From assembly GCA_902801585.1 (NCBI GenBank), contig CADCIU010000029.1:1-34141 (forward strand): 34,141 nt of DNA. Direction: 5' to 3'. The position numbers and the translations under genes were made by a program. Within the stretch, counting starts at the first letter, position 1, and each line of letters starts with the position of its first letter. The notes under the pieces are model-generated. The model saw only the letters and a program-made list of their open reading frames with translations. It was not told the DNA's origin and did not search any database. The stretch comes from an uncultured Lachnospiraceae bacterium. Lineage in GTDB: Bacteria; Bacillota_A; Clostridia; Lachnospirales; Lachnospiraceae. This document shows, piece by piece, positions 23,975-31,707 of the stretch.

Positions 23975-25138
23975 ATGGCAATATTTACTGAACTATTGCG
24001 CTTTGAGCTCAAGAAGATTTTCCTGAGCAGAATAACGATTTTGGCACTGGCTGCCGGCACAGGGATGCTGGCAGGCATTACAATGATCAATTATATCCTG
24101 ATCAATCCCCATGATCGCGGCGTCTATGAGAAAGAAGCGATTCTGGAAGGGAGAGCATTGGACGACGCTCTTTTGTCAGAACTTGCAGCGGAGGCAGAGG
24201 AAGCCGGCGGCCTGTCTCAAATCAGTGTGGAAAGCCCCTATTATCATCTGGCCGGATACATATCCCGCTTGCAGGGAACTTATCTGACGATCGGGGACGG
24301 GCCGGAATCAGACGGCAGGAATAAAGAGCTGAACGCCAAAGCAGTCTATCAAATGCGGGAAGATCTCCTGGTCTATATTTATGACTATTTCAAGCTGAGC
24401 GATGCGGACAAGAAGTGGTGGAAAGAAAAAGAAGATACGATTGAAAAGCCCTTTGTGTGGCAGGCGAATTACGCGATCTATTCCATGAAGTCGGGGTTCG
24501 GGGCGGCTGTGAACCTGTTCTGCATGATCGCAGCTGTCTGCCTTGCCGGCATATATGCCGGAGAAAAGAGCCATAGAACGGATCCGCTTATTCTCAGCAC
24601 CAAGGAAGGAAAGCATTCCCTCTGGCTGGTCAAATTCGCCGCCGGAGAGATCTTTGCACTTGCTGCCGGCACTCTGCTGCTCATTGCAGGGCTGTTCCCG
24701 CATGTGCTCTTTAACGGACTGCATGGGGCCGGCGCGCCCTGGCAGCTCATCGTGCCGCTCTGTGCGTATCCTTATACCACCGGACACATGCTGGCGGTCT
24801 ATGTTTTGACCTATTATTTGGGCTGCCTTGTAATCGGAGCATTGGTCATGCTTTACTCGGTATTGTTTATGAACAGTATGGCAGCAGCCGGTATGATCTG
24901 CCTCGGACTGGTGCTGGATCTGTTTCTGTCGCTGCCTCCGGACCTGGGACTTTTGTCACAGCTTCGATATCTTACTCCGGCACAGGTGCTGATCAATTCC
25001 AGCATGGCAGATCCCCGACTTCTTCGAGTATTTGGCCTGGTGCTGACGCCGTTGCAAAGTGCGGGATTGGTATACCTGATATTAACGGTCTCCGCGGCAG
25101 CATGCGTGCGAAGCCTGTACAGACGACAGGAGGCATAA
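23975..25138 (+). CDS. ABC-2 type permease
   Basis: 387-residue membrane subunit. One N-terminal helix (about 20-42), a large outside or soluble loop (about 45-175, charged), and about five or six C-terminal helices (from VNLFCMIAAVCLAGIYAG to LTVSAAACV). This one-helix, big-loop, helix-bundle layout is typical of ABC-2 permeases. The ATG at 23975 is preferred, with AGGAG 9 nt upstream; the ATG at 23954 has no good box. It ends the sigma-factor/exporter operon. Confidence 0.8.
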   Translation: MAIFTELLRFELKKIFLSRITILALAAGTGMLAGITMINYILINPHDRGVYEKEAILEGRALDDALLSELAAEAEEAGGLSQISVESPYYHLAGYISRLQGTYLTIGDGPESDGRNKELNAKAVYQMREDLLVYIYDYFKLSDADKKWWKEKEDTIEKPFVWQANYAIYSMKSGFGAAVNLFCMIAAVCLAGIYAGEKSHRTDPLILSTKEGKHSLWLVKFAAGEIFALAAGTLLLIAGLFPHVLFNGLHGAGAPWQLIVPLCAYPYTTGHMLAVYVLTYYLGCLVIGALVMLYSVLFMNSMAAAGMICLGLVLDLFLSLPPDLGLLSQLRYLTPAQVLINSSMADPRLLRVFGLVLTPLQSAGLVYLILTVSAAACVRSLYRRQEA

Positions 25139-25242
25139 TTAATCTCAACATTGCCGTGTGATTGCCGAAGTTCCAATTCACTGCTACAATTACAGACAGA
25201 AAAACAAGGAGCCGCCTCAGCTGCTCCGGATTGGAGAAAGCA

Positions 25243-25653
25243 GTGCTTACTACAGGAATCAAAGGAAACAGAGAACTGGTTGTCACAAAAGAATTGACCG
25301 CGCAGGCTATGGGAAGCGGAGAACTGCCGGTATTCGCGACGCCCGCAGCTGTCGCGCTGGCAGAAGAAACGGCTTGGAGAAGCGTTGCGGCGGAACTGGA
25401 GCCGGGACAGGGTACAGTCGGCACGCTGCTGCAGATCGAGCATATCTCAGCGACGCCTGTCGGCATGAAGGTGCGGTGTGAGACGGAACTGACTGAAATT
25501 GACCGAAGAAAGCTCACCTTCTCTGTAATGGTCTGTGATGAAGCCGGCGTGGTCGCCAAGGGGACACACTGCCGTTTTATCGTCGAGAATGAGAAGTTCC
25601 TTGGGAGAGCAGAGAAAAAAGCAGAGGCCGCGGGTATAAAGGGAAATTCATAA
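25243..25653 (+). CDS. FlK-like thioesterase (hotdog fold)
   Basis: 136-residue single-domain protein resembling fluoroacetyl-CoA thioesterase and related hotdog proteins. It has VFATPAAVALAEETAW (Thr-Pro then Glu, as in FlK-type active sites), GTLLQIEHISATPVGMKV and GTHCRFIVENEKF. It probably hydrolyses an acyl-CoA. The start is GTG at 25243, six bases after a TTGGAG box; a longer in-frame ATG at 25162 has a strongly unlike composition. Its stop codon is followed at once by the ATG of a chromate-type transporter gene, so it is probably co-transcribed with it. Confidence 0.7.
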   Translation: MLTTGIKGNRELVVTKELTAQAMGSGELPVFATPAAVALAEETAWRSVAAELEPGQGTVGTLLQIEHISATPVGMKVRCETELTEIDRRKLTFSVMVCDEAGVVAKGTHCRFIVENEKFLGRAEKKAEAAGIKGNS

Positions 25654-26220
25654 ATGCTGTTAGATCTGTTTATCACTTTTATGAAAATCGGGATGTTCAC
25701 CTTCGGCGGAGGCTACGCCATGATCTCTGTCGTGGAAAACGCCTGTGTGGAGGACAAGCACTGGATCACTCACGACGATATGATGAACATAACGGTGATC
25801 GCCGAGTCGACGCCGGGGCCCATCGCGATCAACTGCGCGACCTTTGTCGGCTGGAAAAAGCGGGGGCTTATTGGCGCCGCCGCCGCGACGGCGGGTATGA
25901 TCCTTCCTTCCTTTCTGATCATTTACTTGATCTCAAGGTTTCTGGACAGCTTTCTGGAGATCACCTGGATCGCACATGCCTTTGAGGGGATCAAACTGGC
26001 CGTCGGGATCCTGATCATCGACGCCGCCGTCAAAATGCTCAGGCAAATGCCTGCGAGTCCGGTGCCCCGCCTGATCATGGCGTGTTCCTTTGCCGCAATG
26101 CTGCTCATCGACATATTTGCACTGCGCATCTCTTCCATCGCGCTGCTCATTATAGCGGCAGCAGTCAGTCTGCTTCTGTTTGCGGCCGGCCAAAATACAG
26201 AAAGGAGCAGTGCAGAATGA
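25654..26220 (+). CDS. Chromate-transporter family protein, first half
   Basis: 188-residue member of the CHR (ChrA) family in half-size form. It has the FGGGYAMI and STPGPIAIN motifs of the amino-terminal CHR domain and about five or six membrane segments. Half-size CHR proteins act as pairs; the next gene is the partner. Transport of chromate is known for some members, but many such pairs in anaerobes have no known substrate. The ATG lies directly after the thioesterase stop. Confidence 0.88.
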   Translation: MLLDLFITFMKIGMFTFGGGYAMISVVENACVEDKHWITHDDMMNITVIAESTPGPIAINCATFVGWKKRGLIGAAAATAGMILPSFLIIYLISRFLDSFLEITWIAHAFEGIKLAVGILIIDAAVKMLRQMPASPVPRLIMACSFAAMLLIDIFALRISSIALLIIAAAVSLLLFAAGQNTERSSAE

Positions 26221-26831
26221 TCTACCTGGAATTATTCGCGGGCTTTTTGAAGGTGGGACTCTTCTCTTTCGGAGGCGGATATGCATCGATCCCGCTCATT
26301 CGGGACGTGGTTATGTCGTACGGATGGCTGAGTGAAGATATGCTGACTTACATGATCGCAGTGAGCGAGAGCACGCCGGGGCCGATCATGGTAAATCTCG
26401 CCACCTATGTCGGCATCACACAAGGAGGGCTCCTTGGAGCATTTGTCGCGACACTCGCCGTAGTCCTTCCGGCTTTTTTCATTATCATCGCGATCGTGGC
26501 CTTTCTGAGCCGGATCATAGAAAATCCATACGTCGCTGCAGTCATGCAGGGGCTTAAGAGCTGTGTGACGGGCATTATCCTGGCCACCGGCGCACACATG
26601 GTCATCCGGAACTGTATGATCAGTAAAACCATGGCGGAGAGCGGCGTACCTGCTGCGGAAGCGGACAGTGTTCTCCCAGTGAATATCAGAGCCGCTGTTG
26701 TTACCATTCTATTGGCAGGAATCTACTACGGAAGCAGAAGACTAATGCGTTCTGCCGGTAAAAGAAAAGGACTGACGCCGATCCAGCTGATTGGGATTTC
26801 TGCAGTGCTGGGGATGATCGTGTATAGATAG
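26217..26831 (+). CDS. Chromate-transporter family protein, second half
   Basis: 204-residue partner of the preceding gene, also with FGGGYASI and STPGPIMVN motifs and about six membrane helices. The start is ATG at 26217, inside an ATGA overlap with the first half, with AAGGAG 10 nt upstream; a longer frame from 26082 lies fully inside the previous gene and is rejected. Last gene of the cluster; a strong hairpin follows. Confidence 0.88.
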   Translation: MIYLELFAGFLKVGLFSFGGGYASIPLIRDVVMSYGWLSEDMLTYMIAVSESTPGPIMVNLATYVGITQGGLLGAFVATLAVVLPAFFIIIAIVAFLSRIIENPYVAAVMQGLKSCVTGIILATGAHMVIRNCMISKTMAESGVPAAEADSVLPVNIRAAVVTILLAGIYYGSRRLMRSAGKRKGLTPIQLIGISAVLGMIVYR

Positions 26832-26890
26832 CAGGCCAATGGCCTTATACTATATATCAGGAAAGACGGCGGCAGGCGCTGTTCAAAGAA

Positions 26891-26922
26891 AATCGAGCAG
26901 GAGATATCTCTCCTGCTCGATT
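26891..26922. terminator. Bidirectional terminator hairpin
   Basis: Perfect 14-bp arms (26891-26904 and 26909-26922) with a 4-nt loop. On the minus strand the stem is followed by TTTTCTTT, a good rho-independent signal for the tiny gene at 26950. On the plus strand it is followed by TATTGC and a looser T-rich stretch, and may end the chromate-transporter transcript. Confidence 0.85.
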
Positions 26923-26949
26923 TATTGCAAGTCTTTTAAATCAATTATA

Positions 26950-27042
26950 TCAATTCTCTTCCTTCATCAGCTCCTCCAGTATTCTTTTCAAGCCTTCCTG
27001 GATCGATCTGATGTACTCGTCGTCAATATAGGTTGTATTCAT
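26950..27042 (-). CDS. Small 30-residue protein
   Basis: Encodes MNTTYIDDEYIRSIQEGLKR followed by ILEELMKEEN. The second half should form an acidic amphipathic helix. The ATG has AAGGAG 7 nt upstream, an extended -10 promoter lies about 55 bp upstream, and a terminator follows within 30 bp, so it is a complete little transcription unit. A longer frame to 27132 has no ribosome-binding site. The family is unknown; it could act as a small regulator or adaptor. The coding claim rests on the signals, not on homology. Confidence 0.6.
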   Translation of the reverse strand: MNTTYIDDEYIRSIQEGLKRILEELMKEEN

Positions 27043-27097
27043 GCGGCTGCTCCTTCCTCTGCCGAAAATGCAGGTTTGCTTCTCAACTGTCTGAGGC

Positions 27098-27106
27098 ATT
27101 ATAGCA
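27098..27106 (-). promoter_or_regulatory. Extended -10 promoter for the small protein
   Basis: On the minus strand, TGC followed by TATAAT (27106-27098) makes a TGN extended -10. No clear -35 is needed for this class and none is seen. The start site would be near 27091, giving a leader of about 50 nt. Confidence 0.65.
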
Positions 27107-27176
27107 CACCGCACCCTGTTTTTATGTCCCAAAAAACTCCCTCAAAGGATTTCCTCAATAGATATTTTCGTCTCTG

Positions 27177-27803
27177 TCACCGCTGCGACAGAAGCCACGC
27201 CATGACATGCATTGCCTGCTGGAATCGGCCGCCAGCGATTAGCTCTTCTATTTCCTGCGGGCTGTGTTTGACCAGGCGCAGGAATTCCGTGCTGTCCGTG
27301 TGCTGTTCGCGGGTGCGGCGGCAATTCTTTGCTCTGAAAACATAAGCGTAATTGTCTGCCACCGTCGCGGCGGAGGGAATAGTGATCAGATGTTCCCATT
27401 CATCACTGGTGTAGCCTGTTTCCTCTTCCAGCTCGCGCTTTGCAGCAGTAAGCGCATCCTCATGGCTGCTTTGGGCGTCGGTTGCCGTGATATACTCACG
27501 TCCGGTCGAGCTCTCAATGCCCCCTGCCACAAACTCTGTTGTCACCTGGCCGATCCCGTGCCGGAACTGGCGGACGCAGAGATAATTTCCCTCCTCGTCG
27601 GACGCCACGATCACTACATAGCTTCGCCGGCTGTAGTTGTAATAAGGGGAAAAAGTAGTGCCGTCCGGAAAGCGGTAAGCAACCTTGCGGAAGTCGATCC
27701 ACTTGTCCTGAATGATATGCTCTACGCTGACGGCTTCCCAGGTGAGATCCTGCTCTTCCTCTGATCTGTCCGTGTTTTGACTTACTTCTGTATTCTCGCG
27801 CAT
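27177..27803 (-). CDS. Nudix hydrolase, ADP-ribose pyrophosphatase-like
   Basis: 208-residue Nudix enzyme. The helix part of the box is clear (EDALTAAKRELEEETGY, Glu115 to Tyr131) and the glycine loop is AGGIE (93-97), but about 14 extra residues separate the loop from the helix compared with the standard GX5EX7REUXEEXGU pattern. A beta-rich N-terminus (SVEHIIQDKWIDFRKVAYR) and RQFRHGIG fit ADP-ribose or nucleoside-diphosphate-sugar hydrolases. It lies 19 bp after the lipoprotein gene and is probably in one operon. The start ATG follows a G-rich AGGGGGGG run. Confidence 0.85.
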   Translation of the reverse strand: MRENTEVSQNTDRSEEEQDLTWEAVSVEHIIQDKWIDFRKVAYRFPDGTTFSPYYNYSRRSYVVIVASDEEGNYLCVRQFRHGIGQVTTEFVAGGIESSTGREYITATDAQSSHEDALTAAKRELEEETGYTSDEWEHLITIPSAATVADNYAYVFRAKNCRRTREQHTDSTEFLRLVKHSPQEIEELIAGGRFQQAMHVMAWLLSQR

Positions 27804-27822
27804 TTCGCCCCCCCTGTTGTTC

Positions 27823-28269
27823 CTACATGCCTGTTATGTTCTCAACAGGCGTTACATTCAAAGTAACTGTGCCGGTGGCTTTTCCCTGAACAGTTATTTT
27901 CAGGTCATATTCGCCGGGCTCGAGCGTGGCGCCCTGTGCTGCCGACCCTGAGATCATCATCTCATACTTTGAACTGTCCGTGTCGGGAAGTTCATCCATG
28001 CTCTGATTTTCCTCCACTGCGATAAAGCTTATGAGGACTTTTCCTCCGTCATTGAGGTCGCTGACAACCTCGATTCCTTCGCCGTCTGCGACACTGATGT
28101 ATCCGCCCTGAACAAACTCATCCTCTTTAGCGTTGCTTAGTTCAATGACGGCCGCCTTTTCGTTGGACGTATCCATCGTGATAGAACTCTTCTCAGCTTT
28201 TCCGCATCCCGCCGCGAGCATCATAACTGCCATAACTGCTGCCACAAACACTGTTGTCCTTTTAAACAT
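27823..28269 (-). CDS. Small secreted lipoprotein
   Basis: 148 residues. Type II signal peptide with lipobox LAAGC (Cys about 22), then an acidic, beta-rich domain whose end (PGEYDLKITVQGKATGTVTLNV) looks Ig- or PKD-like. Function unknown; it should be anchored at the outer face of the membrane. The ATG has CGGAGG about 9 nt upstream. First gene of the lipoprotein-Nudix pair. Confidence 0.8.
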   Translation of the reverse strand: MFKRTTVFVAAVMAVMMLAAGCGKAEKSSITMDTSNEKAAVIELSNAKEDEFVQGGYISVADGEGIEVVSDLNDGGKVLISFIAVEENQSMDELPDTDSSKYEMMISGSAAQGATLEPGEYDLKITVQGKATGTVTLNVTPVENITGM

Positions 28270-28518
28270 TTTAGTCTGCCTCCGATTTATTGGTCAAAAT
28301 ATAGTGTTTTAAAACTGTGTTTTATATGTGTTTCCAAGTGTCTGCGTTTATATACGCCGCATCTTTCAGACTGCCACGCATTACGGTGCGGTGTCGTCGG
28401 GCATGCCCCGGAGATGACCCGGATTGCGATGCGGTCCTCAGGTGCCTCATACTTGCCGTCACCGGGCTGGATGTCATAAGTCTTTATTTATAGATCCTCC
28501 TGTAATTACTCCCGACGA
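28270..28518. other. Intergenic region between glycerophosphodiesterase and lipoprotein genes
   Basis: About 250 bp with no gene that I can support. It contains the lipoprotein ribosome-binding site and an AT-rich stretch (about 28280-28340) that could hold its promoter, though no good -35/-10 pair stands out. A minus-strand frame without a start reads partly TYDIQPGDGKYEAPEDRIAI and may be a remnant or chance. Confidence 0.35.
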
Positions 28519-30372
28519 TCAGTAGAACCACAAATCCGAACTTCTGTCTTTGATCATGTCATAATCCGTGCGCTCATCGAGTTCCTTCTGTACCTCGACG
28601 GCCATAAGGATATCATCCGTAATGACCATATCCGTTTCGGAATCCAGGAAGCGCTTCATGGCGCGTCTCGTATTGACGGTCCAGACGCCGACTCTTTTTC
28701 CTGCGACGTGTATATTCCTGATCGTGGAGACAACAGCTGCCATCTCCTCCTCCATAATGATTATGTCACAGTTAAGTTTTGTCACGTCCCCCACAGCGCC
28801 GAAGATCAGGACGCCGGTTTCCATCTCCGGATAGTTTTGCTCCGCATAATTAATGACGTCATAATCCAGTGATATGAGTACGACATCATCGACCATATCG
28901 CGCTCTTTCACTGCTTTGACGACGTCTTCGACCATGTCGCGATCGGCGCTCTCTCCCTTAAGCTCCAAAAAGAGTTTCACCTTCCCTTTTCCGTGATCCA
29001 GCAGTTCTTCCAAAGTAGGTACGGAAAGCAGTTTGCCGCTTCCGGTCGTGTCGCGGATCTTCAGCTTCTTGACTTCTTCCAATGTCATTTCCGACGGCTT
29101 GCGCGGGTCTCCTGTGAGTCTTGCGAAATCCGTGTCATGGTTTATGATGTAATGCCGGTCCTTTGTGCGCTGTATATCCGTTTCGCCTCCATAGCATCCG
29201 TGGGATGCCGCTTCATCCAGACCTTCCAGTGAATTCTCGGAGGCAAGGTATCCGCCGGTCCTGTGCGCGACGACGGCAGTCTTCTCCCTTTCGGGGAAGA
29301 TCTTGTTAAAAAAGACAGCCATGAAGACGGATAAGCAGGCGAGAAGAACCGGGACGAGGAGCGCCAGCAGAGTAAGGATCACGTGGCGGGCATCTCTGGG
29401 CTTAAGGTCGTATTTTTCGCGTTCGTACGGATGTCCTTCGTCTTCTTTGCGGAACCTGAGATACAGGCGGGTCAAAACCATAAAGTAACTGCATGAGCTG
29501 ATCAGCAAGCATAAGTTAAAGACATATTGGCTGATATAAGCCTGGAATATGCACAGGGAGCGGTAAGTAAGAAGCGTTATATCCTCGTCTGTCAGGGTTT
29601 GTGTCTCAAGAATATTGAAATAGTATCCGCGAGGTATTTCAATGCCCAAACTATCCAAATAGAGCTGCGGAAGATCATCGAAAACGACTGCCTGGACCGC
29701 AAACAGGATCCGTATGATCAGTGTTAAAAGGATGATGGCCAAAAGAATAGGCTTCCAGTGTTTCACAATATACTGTCTGGACCGCCGCATAGCATCCCAC
29801 GGGCGATCCCCGTCGAGCAGTATGCCATGAAAAACAAACATATGAATGAGCCCGAGCAGAGTCAGCACGAAAAGCACCAAGCCGTAAAGCACAGAGTAGT
29901 TCGTGTTTTTTTCGATCACCTCTGTGATGAAGCGGGGAATATAAAGGCTTTTTGTTATGCTGAGGGAGAAGCCTATGCCGATCAGAGGTGAAATAAAGAG
30001 AATATACAGGAGTATCAGGAGCCCTGAAGGCGTAAAAAAGCGGGGAAGCGCCTTGATCGACTTTTTGATGATAGATAAGACGCCGGTCTTTTCCTGCTTC
30101 TGGATCGCCTCACACAGGCAGATCGGGGCGCAGATCTCGCCTACGACCAGAAGAAGTACCAGAAGAAAGCTGCAGACAAGCATTTCCAGTGCTCTCGGAG
30201 ACAGAAACGTCCTGATGTTTGCCGTGGTCACAGTAAAATCCGCCGCTATAGTCGTGATGACAGTATTGAGCGCTGTCATCGGGAACCACAGGATAGCGCC
30301 GATCACGACCTGACAGAACCAGATCTCCGGCAGCGATCTTATGAACAGTCTGAAAAATCCTGTTTTTTTCAT
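28519..30372 (-). CDS. Membrane-anchored glycerophosphodiester phosphodiesterase
   Basis: 617 residues. The first 355 or so hold about eight membrane helices, an integral domain often fused to GDPD in Bacillota. The C-terminal GDPD domain (about 363-600) has AHRTGG (His370, Arg371), SENS (Glu379), GGETDIQRTKD (Glu397, Asp399) and INHD (His412), the metal and catalytic residues of the family. It should hydrolyse glycerophosphodiesters or lipoteichoic acid-like glycerol phosphates at the membrane. The start is the ATG at 30372, with GGAG 9 nt upstream; a GTG five codons earlier is less likely. Confidence 0.88.
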   Translation of the reverse strand: MKKTGFFRLFIRSLPEIWFCQVVIGAILWFPMTALNTVITTIAADFTVTTANIRTFLSPRALEMLVCSFLLVLLLVVGEICAPICLCEAIQKQEKTGVLSIIKKSIKALPRFFTPSGLLILLYILFISPLIGIGFSLSITKSLYIPRFITEVIEKNTNYSVLYGLVLFVLTLLGLIHMFVFHGILLDGDRPWDAMRRSRQYIVKHWKPILLAIILLTLIIRILFAVQAVVFDDLPQLYLDSLGIEIPRGYYFNILETQTLTDEDITLLTYRSLCIFQAYISQYVFNLCLLISSCSYFMVLTRLYLRFRKEDEGHPYEREKYDLKPRDARHVILTLLALLVPVLLACLSVFMAVFFNKIFPEREKTAVVAHRTGGYLASENSLEGLDEAASHGCYGGETDIQRTKDRHYIINHDTDFARLTGDPRKPSEMTLEEVKKLKIRDTTGSGKLLSVPTLEELLDHGKGKVKLFLELKGESADRDMVEDVVKAVKERDMVDDVVLISLDYDVINYAEQNYPEMETGVLIFGAVGDVTKLNCDIIIMEEEMAAVVSTIRNIHVAGKRVGVWTVNTRRAMKRFLDSETDMVITDDILMAVEVQKELDERTDYDMIKDRSSDLWFY

Positions 30373-30662
30373 CTTTTGAGACTCCACACTTGATGATTGT
30401 TCGAAATTTACGGGATTGATTACTTAAAAATAATAACACAGAGTGAACGGAATAAATCGACGGATTTACAGGAAGTATTATTGCGGTTGTAAAATTCCTT
30501 CTGTGTGTAAGCGCAAACAGCAATGAATTGGTATTATACCGGGAGAATATGTTAAACTTTGAGATATAAACGATCCGACGGCCAACGACAGTGACCGGAG
30601 AGAAACACAGCCTTTACTGAAAGAAGCTCAATACGTTTTAGTATACAGGAGGATGAAAAACT
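30373..30662. other. Divergent intergenic region
   Basis: About 290 bp between the minus-strand phosphodiesterase and the plus-strand FISUMP gene. AT-rich, with an 11-nt palindrome GGTATTATACC at 30530-30540 and a possible weak plus-strand promoter (TTGGTA, then TTAAAC after 18 bp). The AGGAGG ribosome-binding site of the next gene lies 10 nt before its ATG. No gene seen. Confidence 0.35.
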
Positions 30663-31610
30663 ATGAGATCAGGACTTGGATGGCGCAGCCTTAATCCGGT
30701 AGAAGCGGTGGCAGACGTGCATTCTATCGAAAATAAAGACTTGCTCTTTCGCATTGCGTATGAAGCGAGAAACCCGGAAGCACGCCGGCTGGCGCTGATC
30801 AAGATGGGCGACAAACGGCTTATGGCGTCTTTTGCGCAGTTTGACATTTCTCCGATCGTGAGAAGACGGATGGTCAGGGAACTGGATGACATCGAGCTGG
30901 TGCGCCGTATTGCGGAAAATGACGATGACAGATCGGTCAGGGAGTCTGCAGATCAGAGACTCGCACAGCTTGAAGCGCTCCTGGAGAAGTATGACCCTCA
31001 TAAGGCAGCTGAGAAAATCTCTGCTGACAGCAGCAACGGACATGAATATATTGACTTGGGGCTTTCCGTAAAATGGGCAGCAATGAATGTCGGTGCGAAC
31101 AAGGTAAGCGAATATGGTGGTCATTATGCTTGGGGAGAGACCGGCAATAAGGATGACTATACATGGAGCACCTATAAACATGGCACTTCTGCAGATGATT
31201 TGTCAAAATACAGCTATACGGATCACGGAATCGCACTTCAGGCAGCAGATGATGCCGCTCATATGAATTGGGGCGACGCATGGCGCATGCCGACCGGAAC
31301 CGAGTGGGAAGAGCTGTGCAGCAAATGCAATTGCACATGGGAATGGACAAGCGTAGAAGAAACGCCGGGATACAGAGTCACGAGCAAAAAGGCCGGCTAT
31401 ACAGATAAAAGCATTTTTCTTCCCGCTGCCGGATATTACCGCGGCTGTTCTGTCGAAGGAGCAGGATCATCTGGCTACTACTGGTCATCAACGCGCAACA
31501 AACCATTCGCGGATCGCGCGTTGTGTCTCTACTTTATACCGACCTTTATAGGCATAGGCAACAACGGCTTCCGAAACGGCGGGTTTACGGTCCGCCCTGT
31601 CATAGAATAA
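30663..31610 (+). CDS. HEAT-like repeat protein with C-terminal FISUMP/C-type-lectin-like domain
   Basis: 315 residues without signal peptide. N-terminal part (about 12-108) is helical with short HEAT-like repeats (LLFRIAYEARNPEARRLAL, LVRRIAENDDDRSVRESA). After a short linker, about 126-315 matches the FISUMP domain first named in Fibrobacter and common in Bacteroidetes: NGHEYIDLGLSVKWAAMNVG, YGGHYAWGET, WRMPTGTEWEEL, IFLPAAGYYRG, SSGYYWSST and GGFTVRPV. The last ~50 residues lie where FISUMP/formylglycine-enzyme-like proteins carry variable regions. A FISUMP domain behind HEAT-like repeats in a Clostridia-like genome is uncommon to my knowledge. The ATG has AGGAGG 10 nt upstream. Confidence 0.78.
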   Translation: MRSGLGWRSLNPVEAVADVHSIENKDLLFRIAYEARNPEARRLALIKMGDKRLMASFAQFDISPIVRRRMVRELDDIELVRRIAENDDDRSVRESADQRLAQLEALLEKYDPHKAAEKISADSSNGHEYIDLGLSVKWAAMNVGANKVSEYGGHYAWGETGNKDDYTWSTYKHGTSADDLSKYSYTDHGIALQAADDAAHMNWGDAWRMPTGTEWEELCSKCNCTWEWTSVEETPGYRVTSKKAGYTDKSIFLPAAGYYRGCSVEGAGSSGYYWSSTRNKPFADRALCLYFIPTFIGIGNNGFRNGGFTVRPVIE

Positions 31611-31707
31611 CAAACATAATAACCCTTTGAGAATTTCATAACCTCCGAAAGTCAGTGGATAAGAGCTATCGGGGAAGCAAACGATAACCGGAATAGAGGA
31701 CCTGAAA

